DNA of 64,000 nucleotides from Aulostomus chinensis (GCA_037954235.1 JBBMOA010000070.1:33558-97557), one strand, 5' to 3'. Shown: positions 49,728 to 63,939, numbered from the stretch's first letter. Numbers and translations: made by a program. Notes: generated by a model not told the origin, from the letters alone.

Positions 49728-51330
49728 TTCAAAGTGAGTTTTCAGTCAAGTTTCAACCTGAAAGCATAGAAAGATGCATAAACTTGAAGTTACAGCTTGA
49801 TTTCAGTGAGTTTTCATCAAAATACAGGAGTTCTGCATGAAGTGTTCATTTTGGCCTTCTCTCGCTGAGAAAACACTATTTGTGACCTGTGATACAAAAA
49901 TGCCATAACTTTTCTTCAAAGTGAGTTTTCAGTCAAGTTTCAACCTGAAAGCATAGAAAGATGCATAAACTTGAAGTTACAGCTTGATTTCAGTGAGTTT
50001 TCATGAAAATACAGGAGTTCTGCATGAAGTGTTCATTTTGGCCTTCTCTCGCTGAGAAAACACTATTTGTGACCTGTGATACAAAAATGCCATAACTTTT
50101 CTTCAAAGTGAGTTTTCAGTCAAGTTTCAACCTGAAAGCATAGAAAGATGCATAAACTTGAAGTTACAGCTTGATTTCAGTGAGTTTTCATCAAAATACA
50201 GGAGTTCTGCATGAAGTGTTCATTTTGGCCTTCTCTCGCTGAGAAAACACTATTTGTGACCTGTGATACAAAAATGCCATAACTTTTGTTGAAAGTGAGT
50301 TTTCAGTCAAGTTTCAACCTGAAAGCATAGAAAGATGCATAAACTTGAAGTTACAGCTTGATTTCAGTGAGTTTTCATCAAAATACAGGAGTTCTGCATG
50401 AAGTGTTCATTTTGGCCTTCTCTCGCTGAGAAAACACTATTTGTGACCTGTGACACAAAAATGCCTCAACTTTTCTTCAAAGTGAGTTTTCAGTCAAGTT
50501 TCAACCTGAAAGCATAGAAAGATGCATAAACTTGAAGTTACAGCTTGATTTCAGTGACTTTTCATCAAAATACAGGAGTTCTGCATGAAGTGTTCATTTT
50601 GGCCTTCTCTCGCTGAGAAAACACTATTTGTGACCTGTGATACAAAAATGCCATAACTTTTGTTCAAAGTGAGTTTTCAGTCAAGTTTCAACCTGAAAGC
50701 ATAGAAAGATGCATAAACTTGAAGTTACAGCTTGATTTCAGTGAGTTTTCATCAAAATACAGGAGTTCTGCATGAAGTGTTCATTTTGGCCTTCTCTCGC
50801 TGAGAAAACACTATTTGTGACCTGTGATACAAAAATGCCATAACTTTTCTTCAAAGTGAGTTTTCAGTCAAGTTTCAACCTGAAAGCATAGAAAGATGCA
50901 TAAACTTGAAGTTACAGCTTGATTTCAGTGAGTTTTCATCAAAATACAGGAGTTCTGCATGAAGTGTTCATTTTGGCCTTCTCTCGCTGAGAAAACATTA
51001 TTTGTGACCTGTGATACAAAAATGCCATAACTTTTGTTCAAAGTGAGTTTTCAGTCAAGTTTCAACCTGAAAGCATAGAAAGATGCATAAACTTGAAGTT
51101 ACAGCTTGATTTCAGTGAGTTTTCATCAAAATACAGGAGTTCTGCATGAAGTGTTCATTTTGGCCTTCTCTCGCTGAGAAAACACTATTTGTGACCTGTG
51201 ACACAAAAATGCCTCAACTTTTCTTCAAAGTGAGTTTTCAGTCAAGTTTCAACCTGAAAGCATAGAAAGATGCATAAACTTGAAGTTACAGCTTGATTTC
51301 AGTGACTTTTCATCAAAATACAGGAGTTCT
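49700..51330 (+). repeat. TTCTTC-rich segment with a 4-monomer register
   Basis: Monomer position 187 is C instead of G (TTTTCTTCAAAG) at about 49,728, 49,915, 50,102, 50,475, 50,849 and 51,233. Elsewhere I see it only near 11,780, 37,208 and 47,304. The GTGACACAAAA state at about 49,702, 50,450 and 51,198 is spaced 748 bp (4 monomers), and the rare ATGCCTCAAC is at 50,463 and 51,211, again 748 bp. This is the shortest clear multi-monomer register in the window. Confidence 0.85.
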
Positions 51331-52820
51331 GCATGAAGTGTTCATTTTGGCCTTCTCTCGCTGAGAAAACGCTATTTGTGACCTGTGATACAAAAATGCC
51401 ATAACTTTTGTTCAAAGTGAGTTTTCAGTCAAGTTTCAACCTGAAAGCATAGAAAGATGCATAAACTTGAAGTTACAGCTTGATTTCAGTGAGTTTTCAT
51501 CAAAATACAGGAGTTCTGCATGAAGTGTTCATTTTGGCCTTCTCTCGCTGAGAAAACACTATTTGTGACCTGTGATACAAAAATGCCATAACTTTTGTTC
51601 AAAGTGAGTTTTCAGTCAAGTTTCAACCTGAAAGCATAGAAAGATGCATAAACTTGAAGTTACAGCTTGATTTCAGTGACTTTTCATCAAAATACAGGAG
51701 TTCTGCATGAAGTGTTCATTTTGGCCTTCTCTCGCTGAGAAAACACTATTTGTGACCTGTGATACAAAAATGCCATAACTTTTGTTCAAAGTGAGTTTTC
51801 AGTCAAGTTTCAACCTGAAAGCATAGAAAGATGCATACACTTGAAGTTACAGCTTGATTTCAGAGAGTTTTCATCAAAATACAGGAGTTCTGCATGAAGT
51901 GTTCATTTTGGCCTTCTCTCGCTGAGAAAACGCTATTTGTGACCTGTGATACAAAAATGCCATAACTTTTGTTCAAAGTGAGTTTTCAGTCAAGTTTCAA
52001 CATGAAAGCATAGAAAGATGCATAAACTTGAAGTTACAGCTTGATTTCAGTGAGTTTTCATCAAAATACATGATTTCTGCATGAAGTGTTCATTTTGGCC
52101 TTCTCTCGCTGAGAAAACACTATTTGTGACCTGTGATACAAAAATGCCATAACTTTTGTTCAAAGTGAGTTTTCAGTCAAGTTTCAACCTGAAAGCATAG
52201 AAAGATGCATAAACTTGAAGTTACAGCTTGATTTCAGTGAGTTTTCATCAAAATACAGGAGTTCTGCATGAAGTGTTCATTTTGGCCTTCTCTCGCTGAG
52301 AAAACACTATTTGTGACCTGTGATACAAAAATGCCATAACTTTTGTTGAAAGTGAGTTTTCAGTCAAGTTTCAACCTGAAAGCATAGAAAGATGCATAAA
52401 CTTGAAGTTACAGCTTGATTTCAGTGAGTTTTCATCAAAATACAGGAGTTCTGCATGAAGTGTTCATTTTGGCCTTCTCTCGCTGAGAAAACACTATTTG
52501 TGACCTGTGATACAAAAATGCCATAACTTTTGTTCAAAGTGAGTTTTCAGTCAAGTTTCAACCTGAAAGCATAGAAAGATGCATAAACTTGAAGTTACAG
52601 CTTTATTTCAGTGACTTTTCATCAAAATACAGGAGTTCTGCATGAAGTGTTCATTTTGGCCTTCTCTCGCTGAGAAAACACTATTTGTGACCTGTGATAC
52701 AAAAATGCCATAACTTTTGTTCAAAGTGAGTTTTCAGTCAAGTTTCAACCTGAAAGCATAGAAAGATGCATAAACTTGAAGTTACAGCTTGATTTCAGTG
52801 AGTTTTCATCAAAATACAGG

Positions 52821-52912
52821 AGTTTTGCATGAAGTGTTCATTTTGGCCTTCTCTCGCTGAGAAAACACTATTTGTGACCTGTGATACAAAAATGCCATAA
52901 CTTTTGTTGAAA
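52821..52912 (+). repeat. AGTTTTGCAT / GTTGAAAG marker pair, copy 1
   Basis: The rare AGTTTTGCATG (52,821) and the following GTTGAAAGTG (about 52,908) occur together again at 62,358 and about 62,447, an offset of 9,537 bp (51 monomers). GTTGAAAG alone is also seen near 50,290 and 52,347. Confidence 0.78.
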
Positions 52913-54299
52913 GTGAGTTTTCAGTCAAGTTTCAACCTGAAAGCATGGAAAGATGCATAAACTTGAAGTTACAGCTTGATTTCAGTGAGTTTTCATCAAA
53001 ATACAGGAGTTCTGCATGAAGTGTTCATTTTGGCCTTCTCTCGCTGAGAAAACACTATTTGTGACCTGTGATACAAAAATGCCATAACTTTTGTTCAAAG
53101 TGAGTTTTCAGTCAAGTTTCAACCTGAAAGCATAGAAAGATGCATAAACTTGAAGTTACAGCTTGATTTCAGTGACTTTTGGTCAAAATACAGGAGTTCT
53201 GCATGAAGTGTTCATTTTGGCCTTCTCTCGCTGAGAAAACGCTATTTGTGACCTGCGACACAGAACAGCCATAACTTTTGTTCAAAGTGAGTTTTCAGTC
53301 AAGTTTCAACCTGAAAGCATAGAAAGATGCATAAACTTGAAGATACAGCTTGATTTCAGTGAGTTTTCATCAAAATACAGGAGTTCTGCATGAAGTGTTC
53401 ATTTTGGCCTTCTCTCGCTGAGAAAACACTATTTGTGACCTGTGATACAAAAATGCCATAACTTTTGTTCAAAGTGAGTTTTCAGTCAAGTTTCAACCTG
53501 AAAGCATAGAAAGATGCATAAACTTGAAGTTACAGCTTGATTTCAGTGAGTTTTCATCAAAATAAAGGAGTTCTGCATGAAGTGTTCATTTTGGCCTTCT
53601 CTCGCTGAGAAAACACTATTTGTGACCTGTGATACAAAAATGCCATAACTTTTGTTCAAAGTGAGTTTTCAGTCAAGTTTCAACCTGAAAGCATAGAAAG
53701 ATGCATAAACTTGAAGTTACAGCTTTATTTCAGTGACTTTTCATCAAAATACAGGAGTTCTGCATGAAGTGTTCATTTTGGCCTTCTCTCGCTGAGAAAA
53801 CACTATTTGTGACCTGTGATACAAAAATGCCATAACTTTTGTTCAAAGTGAGTTTTCAGTCAAGTTTCAACCTGAAAGCATAGAAAGATGCATAAACTTG
53901 AAGTTACAGCTTGATTTCAGTGACTTTTCGTCAAAATACAGGAGTTCTGCATGAAGTGTTCATTTTGGCCTTCTCTCGCTGAGAAAACGCTATTTGTGAC
54001 CTGCGACACAGAACAGCCATAACTTTTGTTCAAAGTGAGTTTTCAGTCAAGTTTCAACCTGAAAGCATAGAAAGATGCATAAACTTGAAGTTACAGCTTG
54101 ATTTCAGTGAGTTTTCATCAAAATACAGGAGTTCTGCATGAAGTGTTCATTTTGGCCTTCTCTCGCTGAGAAAACACTATTTGTGACCTGTGATACAAAA
54201 ATGCCATAACTTTTGTTCAAAGTGAGTTTTCAGTCAAGTTTCAACCTGAAAGCATAGAAAGATGCATAAACTTGAAGTTACAGCTTGATTTCAGTGAGT

Positions 54300-55640
54300 T
54301 TTCATCAAAATACAGAAGTTCTGCATGAAGTGTTCATTTTGGCCTTCTCTCGCTGAGAAAACACTATTTGTGACCTGTGATACAAAAATGCCATAACTTT
54401 TGTTCAAAGTGAGTTTTCAGTCAAGTTTCAACCTGAAAGCATAGAAAGATGCATAAACTTGAAGTTACAGCTTGATTTCAGTGAGTTTTCAAGAAAAGAC
54501 AGGAGTTCTGCATGAAGTGTTCATTTTGGCCTTCTCTCGCTGAGAAAACACTATTTGTGACCTGTGATACAAAAATGCCATAACTTTTGTTCAAAGTGAG
54601 TTTTCAGTCAAGTTTCAACCTGAAAGCATAGAAAGATGCATAAACTTGAAGTTACAGCTTGATTTCAGTGAGTTTTCATCAAAATACAGAAGTTCTGCAT
54701 GAAGTGTTCATTTTGGCCTTCTCTCGCTGAGAAAACACTATTTGTGACCTGTGATACAAAAATGCCATAACTTTTGTTCAAAGTGAGTTTTCAGTCAAGT
54801 TTCAACCTGAAAGCATAGAAAGATGCATAAACTTGAAGTTACAGCTTGATTTCAGTGAGTTTTCAAGAAAAGACAGGAGTTCTGCATGAAGTGTTCATTT
54901 TGGCCTTCTCTCGCTGAGAAAACACTATTTGTGACCTGTGATACAAAAATGCCATAACTTTTGTTCAAAGTGAGTTTTCAGTCAAGTTTCAACCTGAAAG
55001 CATAGAAAGATGCATAAACTTGAAGTTACAGCTTGATTTCAGTGACTTTTCGTCAAAATACAGGAGTTCTGCATGAAGTGTTCATTTTGGCCTTCTCTCG
55101 CTGAGAAAACGCTATTTGTGACCTGCGACACAGAACAGCCATAACTTTTGTTCAAAGTGAGTTTTCAGTCAAGTTTCAACCTGAAAGCATAGAAAGATGC
55201 ATAAACTTGAAGTTACAGCTTGATTTCAGTGAGTTTTCATCAAAATACAGGAGTTCTGCATGAAGTGTTCATTTTGGCCTTCTCTCGCTGAGAAAACACT
55301 ATTTGTGACCTGTGATACAAAAATGCCATAACTTTTGTTCAAAGTGAGTTTTCAGTCAAGTTTCAACCTGAAAGCATAGAAAGATGCATAAACTTGAAGT
55401 TACAGCTTGATTTCAGTGAGTTTTCATCAAAATACAGAAGTTCTGCATGAAGTGTTCATTTTGGCCTTCTCTCGCTGAGAAAACACTATTTGTGACCTGT
55501 GATACAAAAATGCCATAACTTTTGTTCAAAGTGAGTTTTCAGTCAAGTTTCAACCTGAAAGCATAGAAAGATGCATAAACTTGAAGTTACAGCTTGATTT
55601 CAGTGAGTTTTCAAGAAAAGACAGGAGTTCTGCATGAAGT
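54300..55640 (+). repeat. ACAGAAG / AAGAAAAGAC dimer register
   Basis: A monomer with ATACAGAAGTT (about 54,313, 54,687 and 55,435) is followed each time by one with TCAAGAAAAGACAGG (54,491, 54,865 and 55,613). The spacing is 374 bp (2 monomers) and then 748 bp (4 monomers), with class B and class A monomers inserted in the second interval. Both variants appear again near 62,168 and 62,719, but no longer adjacent. Confidence 0.85.
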
Positions 55641-57479
55641 GTTCATTTTGGCCTTCTCTCGCTGAGAAAACACTATTTGTGACCTGTGATACAAAAATGC
55701 CATAACTTTTGTTCAAAGTGAGTTTTCAGTCAAGTTTCAACCTGAAAGCATAGAAAGATGCATAAACTTGAAGATACAGCTTGATTTCAGTGAGTTTTCA
55801 TCAAAATACAGGAGTTCTGCATGAAGTGTTCATTTTGGCCTTCTCTCGCTGAGAAAACACTATTTGTGACCTGTGATACAAAAATGCCATAACTTTTGTT
55901 CAAAGTGAGTTTTCAGTCAAGTTTCAACCTGAAAGCATAGAAAGATGCATAAACTTGAAGTTACAGCTTGATTTCAGTGAGTTTTCATCAAAATACAGGA
56001 GTTCTGCATGAAGTGTTCATTTTGGCCTTCTCTCGCTGAGAAAACACTATTTGTGACCTGTGATACAAAAATGCCATAACTTTTGTTCAAAGTGAGTTTT
56101 CAGTCAAGTTTCAACCTGAAAGCATAGAAAGATGCATAAACTTGAAGTTACAGCTTGATTTCAGGGAGTTTTCATGAAAATACAGGAGTTCTGCATGAAG
56201 TGTTCATTTTGGCCTTCTCTCGCTGAGAAAACACTATTTGTGACCTGTGATACAAAAATGCCATAACTTTTGTTCAAAGTGAGTTTTCAGTCAAGTTTCA
56301 ACCTGAAAGCATAGAAAGATGCATAAACTTGAAGTTACAGCTTGATTTCAGTGACTTTTCGTGAAAATACAGGAGTTCTGCATGAAGTGTTCATTTTGGC
56401 CTTCTCTCGCTGAGAAAACGCTATTTGTGACCTGCGACACAGAACAGCCATAACTTTTGTTCAAAGTGAGTTTTCAGTCAAGTTTCAACCTGAAAGCATA
56501 GAAAGATGCATAAACTTGAAGTTACAGCTTGATTTCAGTGAGTTTTCATCAAAATACAGGAGTTCTGCATGAAGTGTTCATTTTGGCCTTCTCTCGCTGA
56601 GAAAACACTATTTGTGACCTGTGATACAAAAATGCCATAACTTTTGTTCAAAGTGAGTTTTCAGTCAAGTTTCAACCTGAAAGCATAGAAAGATGCATAA
56701 ACTTGAAGTTACAGCTTGATTTCAGTGAGTTTTCATCAAAATACAGGAGTTCTGCATGAAGTGTTCATTTTGGCCTTCTCTCGCTGAGAAAACACTATTT
56801 GTGACCTGTGATACAAAAATGCCATAACTTTTGTTCAAAGTGAGTTTTCAGTCAAGTTTCAACCTGAAAGCATAGAAAGATGCATAAACTCTAAGTTACA
56901 GCTTGATTTCAGTGAGTTTTCATCAAAATACAGGAGTTCTGCATGAAGTGTTCATTTTGGCCTTCTCTCGCTGAGAAAACACTATTTGTGACCTGTGATA
57001 CAAAAATGCCATAACTTTTGTTCAAAGTGAGTTTTCAGTCAAGTTTCAACCTGAAAGCATAGAAAGATGCATAAACTTGAAGTTACAGCTTGATTTCAGG
57101 GAGTTTTCATCAAAATACAGGAGTTCTGCATGAAGTGTTCATTTTGGCCTTCTCTCGCTGAGAAAACGCTATTTGTGACCTGTGATACAAAAATGCCATA
57201 ACTTTTGTTCAAAGTGAGTTTTCAGTCAAGTTTCAACCTGAAAGCATAGAAAGATGCATAAACTTGAAGTTACAGCTTGATTTCAGTGAGTTTTCATCAA
57301 AATACAGGAGTTCTGCATGAAGTGTTCATTTTGGCCTTCTCTCGCTGAGAAAACACTATTTGTGACCTGTGATACAAAAATGCCATAACTTTTGTTCAAA
57401 GTGAGTTTTCAGTCAAGTTTCAACCTGAAAGCATAGAAAGATGCATAAACTTGAAGTTACAGCTTGATTTCAGTGACTT

Positions 57480-60400
57480 TTCGTCAAAATACAGGAGTTC
57501 TGCATGAAGTGTTCATTTTGGCCTTCTCTCGCTGAGAAAACGCTATTTGTGACCTGCGACACAGAACAGCCATAACTTTTGTTCAAAGTGAGTTTTCAGT
57601 CAAGTTTCAACCTGAAAGCATAGAAAGATGCATAAACTTGAAGTTACAGCTTGATTTCAGTGAGTTTTCATCAAAATACAGGAGTTCTGCATGAAGTGTT
57701 CATTTTGGCCTTCTCTTGCTGAGAAAACACTATTTGTGACCTGTGATACAAAAATGCCATAACTTTTGTTCAAAGTGAGTTTTCAGTCAAGTTTCAACCT
57801 GAAAGCATAGAAAGATGCATAAACTTGAAGTTACAGCTTGATTTCAGTGAGTTTTCATCAAAATACAGGAGTTCTGCATGAAGTGTTCATTTTGGCCTTC
57901 TCTCGCTGAGAAAACACTATTTGTGACCTGTGATACAAAAATGCCATAACTTTTGTTCAAAGTGAGTTTTCAGTCAAGTTTCAACCTGAAAGCATAGAAA
58001 GATGCATAAACTCTAAGTTACAGCTTGATTTCAGTGAGTTTTCATCAAAATACAGGAGTTCTGCATGAAGTGTTCATTTTGGCCTTCTCTCGCTGAGAAA
58101 ACACTATTTGTGACCTGTGATACAAAAATGCCATAACTTTTGTTCAAAGTGAGTTTTCAGTCAAGTTTCAACCTGAAAGCATAGAAAGATGCATAAACTT
58201 GAAGTTACAGCTTGATTTCAGGGAGTTTTCATCAAAATACAGGAGTTCTGCATGAAGTGTTCATTTTGGCCTTCTCTCGCTGAGAAAACGCTATTTGTGA
58301 CCTGTGATACAAAAATGCCATAACTTTTGTTCAAAGTGAGTTTTCAGTCAAGTTTCAACCTGAAAGCATAGAAAGATGCATAAACTTGAAGTTACAGCTT
58401 GATTTCAGGGAGTTTTCATCAAAATACAGGAGTTCTGCATGAAGTGTTCATTTTGGCCTTCTCTCGCTGAGAAAACACTATTTGTGACCTGTGATACAAA
58501 AATGCCATAACTTTTGTTCAAAGTGAGTTTTCAGTCAAGTTTCAACCTGAAAGCATAGAAAGATGCATAAACTTGAAGTTACAGCTTGATTTCAGTGAGT
58601 TTTCATCAAAATACAGGAGTTCTGCATGAAGTGTTCATTTTGGCCTTCTCTCGCTGAGAAAACACTATTTGTGACCTGTGATACAAAAATGCCATAACTT
58701 TTGTTCAAAGTGAGTTTTCAGTCAAGTTTCAACCTGAAAGCATAGAAAGATGCATAAACTTGAAGTTACAGCTTGATTTCAGTGACTTTTCGTGAAAATA
58801 CAGGAGTTCTGCATGAAGTGTTCATTTTGGCCTTCTCTCGCTGAGAAAACGCTATTTGTGACCTGCGACACAGAACAGCCATAACTTTTGTTCAAAGTGA
58901 GTTTTCAGTCAAGTTTCAACCTGAAAGCATAGAAAGATGCATAAACTTGAAGTTACAGCTTGATTTCAGTGAGTTTTCATCAAAATACAGGAGTTCTGCA
59001 TGAAGTGTTCATTTTGGCCTTCTCTCGCTGAGAAAACACTATTTGTGACCTGTGATACAAAAATGCCATAACTTTTGTTCAAAGTGAGTTTTCAGTCAAG
59101 TTTCAACCTGAAAGCATAGAAAGATGCATAAACTTGAAGTTACAGCTTGATTTCAGTGAGTTTTCATCAAAATACAGGAGTTCTGCATGAAGTGTTCATT
59201 TTGGCCTTCTCTCGCTGAGAAAACACTATTTGTGACCTGTGATACAAAAATGCCATAACTTTTGTTCAAAGTGAGTTTTCAGTCAAGTTTCAACCTGAAA
59301 GCATAGAAAGATGCATAAACTTGAAGTTACAGCTTGATTTCAGTGACTTTTCGTGAAAATACAGGAGTTCTGCATGAAGTGTTCATTTTGGCCTTCTCTC
59401 GCTGAGAAAACGCTATTTGTGACCTGCGACACAGAACAGCCATAACTTTTGTTCAAAGTGAGTTTTCAGTCAAGTTTCAACCTGAAAGCATAGAAAGATG
59501 CATAAACTTGAAGTTACAGCTTGATTTCAGTGAGTTTTCATCAAAATACAGGAGTTCTGCATGAAGTGTTCATTTTGGCCTTCTCTCGCTGAGAAAACAC
59601 TATTTGTGACCTGTGATACAAAAATGCCATAACTTTTGTTCAAAGTGAGTTTTCAGTCAAGTTTCAACCTGAAAGCATAGAAAGATGCATAAACTTGAAG
59701 TTACAGCTTGATTTCAGGGAGTTTTCATCAAAATACAGGAGTTCTGCATGAAGTGTTCATTTTGGCCTTCTCTCGCTGAGAAAACACTATTTGTGACCTG
59801 TGATACAAAAATGCCATAACTTTTGTTCAAAGTGAGTTTTCAGTCAAGTTTCAACCTGAAAGCATAGAAAGATGCATAAACTCTAAGTTACAGCTTGATT
59901 TCAGTGAGTTTTCATCAAAATACAGGAGTTCTGCATGAAGTGTTCATTTTGGCCTTCTCTCGCTGAGAAAACACTATTTGTGACCTGTGATACAAAAATG
60001 CCATAACTTTTGTTCAAAGTGAGTTTTCAGTCAAGTTTCAACCTGAAAGCATAGAAAGATGCATAAACTTGAAGTTACAGCTTGATTTCAGGGAGTTTTC
60101 ATCAAAATACAGGAGTTCTGCATGAAGTGTTCATTTTGGCCTTCTCTCGCTGAGAAAACGCTATTTGTGACCTGTGATACAAAAATGCCATAACTTTTGT
60201 TCAAAGTGAGTTTTCAGTCAAGTTTCAACCTGAAAGCATAGAAAGATGCATAAACTTGAAGTTACAGCTTGATTTCAGGGAGTTTTCATCAAAATACAGG
60301 AGTTCTGCATGAAGTGTTCATTTTGGCCTTCTCTCGCTGAGAAAACACTATTTGTGACCTGTGATACAAAAATGCCATAACTTTTGTTCAAAGTGAGTTT

Positions 60401-61420
60401 TCAGTCAAGTTTCAACCTGAAAGCATAGAAAGATGCATAAACTTGAAGTTACAGCTTGATTTCAGTGAGTTTTCATCAAAATACAGGAGTTCTGCATGAA
60501 GTGTTCATTTTGGCCTTCTCTCGCTGAGAAAACACTATTTGTGACCTGTGATACAAAAATGCCATAACTTTTGTTCAAAGTGAGTTTTCAGTCAAGTTTC
60601 AACCTGAAAGCATAGAAAGATGCATAAACTTGAAGTTACAGCTTGATTTCAGTGACTTTTCGTGAAAATACAGGAGTTCTGCATGAAGTGTTCATTTTGG
60701 CCTTCTCTCGCTGAGAAAACGCTATTTGTGACCTGCGACACAGAACAGCCATAACTTTTGTTCAAAGTGAGTTTTCAGTCAAGTTTCAACCTGAAAGCAT
60801 AGAAAGATGCATAAACTTGAAGTTACAGCTTGATTTCAGTGAGTTTTCATCAAAATACAGGAGTTCTGCATGAAGTGTTCATTTTGGCCTTCTCTCGCTG
60901 AGAAAACACTATTTGTGACCTGTGATACAAAAATGCCATAACTTTTGTTCAAAGTGAGTTTTCAGTCAAGTTTCAACCTGAAAGCATAGAAAGATGCATA
61001 AACTTGAAGTTACAGCTTGATTTCAGTGAGTTTTCATCAAAATACAGGAGTTCTGCATGAAGTGTTCATTTTGGCCTTCTCTCGCTGAGAAAACACTATT
61101 TGTGACCTGTGATACAAAAATGCCATAACTTTTGTTCAAAGTGAGTTTTCAGTCAAGTTTCAACCTGAAAGCATAGAAAGATGCATAAACTCTAAGTTAC
61201 AGCTTGATTTCAGTGAGTTTTCATCAAAATACAGGAGTTCTGCATGAAGTGTTCATTTTGGCCTTCTCTCGCTGAGAAAACACTATTTGTGACCTGTGAT
61301 ACAAAAATGCCATAACTTTTGTTCAAAGTGAGTTTTCAGTCAAGTTTCAACCTGAAAGCATAGAAAGATGCATAAACTTGAAGTTACAGCTTGATTTCAG
61401 GGAGTTTTCATCAAAATACA
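57480..61420 (+). repeat. 10-monomer register with CTCTAAG and CAGGGAG markers
   Basis: AAACTCTAAG occurs at 56,891, 58,013, 59,883 and 61,192 (steps of 6, 10 and 7 monomers). ATTTCAGGGAG occurs at about 56,164, 57,099, 58,221, 58,408, 59,717, 60,091, 60,278 and 61,400. Class B with CGTGAAA occurs at about 56,355, 58,791, 59,351 and 60,661. The block with CTCTAAG at 58,013, GGGAG at 58,221 and 58,408 and CGTGAAA at 58,791 recurs at +1,870 bp (59,883, 60,091, 60,278, 60,661). Irregular steps around it show later gains or losses of single monomers. Confidence 0.85.
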
Positions 61421-63939
61421 GGAGTTCTGCATGAAGTGTTCATTTTGGCCTTCTCTCGCTGAGAAAACGCTATTTGTGACCTGTGATACAAAAATGCCAT
61501 AACTTTTGTTCAAAGTGAGTTTTCAGTCAAGTTTCAACCTGAAAGCATAGAAAGATGCATAAACTTGAAGTTACAGCTTGATTTCAGTGAGTTTTCATCA
61601 AAATACAGGAGTTCTGCATGAAGTGTTCATTTTGGCCTTCTCTCGCTGAGAAAACACTATTTGTGACCTGTGATACAAAAATGCCATAACTTTTGTTCAA
61701 AGTGAGTTTTCAGTCAAGTTTCAACCTGAAAGCATAGAAAGATGCATAAACTTGAAGTTACAGCTTGATTTCAGTGACTTTTCGTCAAAATACAGGAGTT
61801 CTGCATGAAGTGTTCATTTTGGCCTTCTCTCGCTGAGAAAACGCTATTTGTGACCTGCGACACAGAACAGCCATAACTTTTGTTCAAAGTGAGTTTTCAG
61901 TCAAGTTTCAACCTGAAAGCATAGAAAGATGCATAAACTTGAAGTTACAGCTTGATTTCAGTGAGTTTTCATCAAAATACAGGAGTTCTGCATGAAGTGT
62001 TCATTTTGGCCTTCTCTCGCTGAGAAAACACTATTTGTGACCTGTGATACAAAAATGCCATAACTTTTGTTCAAAGTGAGTTTTCAGTCAAGTTTCAACC
62101 TGAAAGCATAGAAAGATGCATAAACTTGAAGTTACAGCTTGATTTCAGTGAGTTTTCATCAAAATACAGAAGTTCTGCATGAAGTGTTCATTTTGGCCTT
62201 CTCTCGCTGAGAAAACACTATTTGTGACCTGTGATACAAAAATGCCATAACTTTTGTTCAAAGTGAGTTTTCAGTCAAGTTTCAACCTGAAAGCATAGAA
62301 AGATGCATAAACTTGAAGTTACAGCTTGATTTCAGTGAGTTTTCATCAAAATACAGGAGTTTTGCATGAAGTGTTCATTTTGGCCTTCTCTCGCTGAGAA
62401 AACACTATTTGTGACCTGTGATACAAAAATGCCATAACTTTTGTTGAAAGTGAGTTTTCAGTCAAGTTTCAACCTGAAAGCATAGAAAGATGCATAAACT
62501 TGAAGTTACAGCTTGATTTCAGTGAGTTTTCATCAAAATACAGGAGTTCTGCATGAAGTGTTCATTTTGGCCTTCTCTCGCTGAGAAAACACTATTTGTG
62601 ACCTGTGATACAAAAATGCCATAACTTTTGTTCAAAGTGAGTTTTCAGTCAAGTTTCAACCTGAAAGCATAGAAAGATGCATAAACTTGAAGTTACAGCT
62701 TGATTTCAGTGAGTTTTCAAGAAAAGACAGGAGTTCTGCATGAAGTGTTCATTTTGGCCTTCTCTCGCTGAGAAAACACTATTTGTGACCTGTGATACAA
62801 AAATGCCATAACTTTTGTTCAAAGTGAGTTTTCAGTCAAGTTTCAACCTGAAAGCATAGAAAGATGCATAAACTTGAAGATACAGCTTGATTTCAGTGAG
62901 TTTTCATCAAAATACAGGAGTTCTGCATGAAGTGTTCATTTTGGCCTTCTCTCGCTGAGAAAACACTATTTGTGACCTGTGATACAAAAATGCCATAACT
63001 TTTGTTCAAAGTGAGTTTTCAGTCAAGTTTCAACCTGAAAGCATAGAAAGATGCATAAACTTGAAGTTACAGCTTGATTTCAGTGAGTTTTCATCAAAAT
63101 ACAGGAGTTCTGCATGAAGTGTTCATTTTGGCCTTCTCTCGCTGAGAAAACACTATTTGTGACCTGTGATACAAAAATGCCATAACTTTTGTTCAAAGTG
63201 AGTTTTCAGTCAAGTTTCAACCTGAAAGCATAGAAAGATGCATAAACTTGAAGTTACAGCTTGATTTCAGTGAGTTTTCATCAAAATACAGGAGTTCTGC
63301 ATGAAGTGTTCATTTTGGCCTTCTCTCGCTGAGAAAACACTATTTGTGACCTGTGATACAAAAATGCCATAACTTTTGTTCAAAGTGAGTTTTCAGTCAA
63401 GTTTCAACCTGAAAGCATAGAAAGATGCATAAACTTGAAGTTACAGCTTGATTTCAGTGAGTTTTCATGAAAATACAGGAGTTCTGCATGAAGTGTTCAT
63501 TTTGGCCTTCTCTCGCTGAGAAAACACTATTTGTGACTTGTGATACAAAAATGCCATAACTTTTGTTCAAAGTGAGTTTTCAGTCAAGTTTCAACCTGAA
63601 AGCATAGAAAGATGCATAAACTTGAAGTTACAGCTTGATTTCAGTGACTTTTCGTCAAAATACAGGAGTTCTGCATGAAGTGTTCATTTTGGCCTTCTCT
63701 CGCTGAGAAAACGCTATTTGTGACCTGCGACACAGAACAGCCATAACTTTTGTTCAAAGTGAGTTTTCAGTCAAGTTTCAACCTGAAAGCATAGAAAGAT
63801 GCATAAACTTGAAGTTACAGCTTGATTTCAGTGAGTTTTCATCAAAATACAGGAGTTCTGCATGAAGTGTTCATTTTGGCCTTCTCTCGCTGAGAAAACA
63901 CTATTTGTGACCTGTGATACAAAAATGCCATAACTTTTG

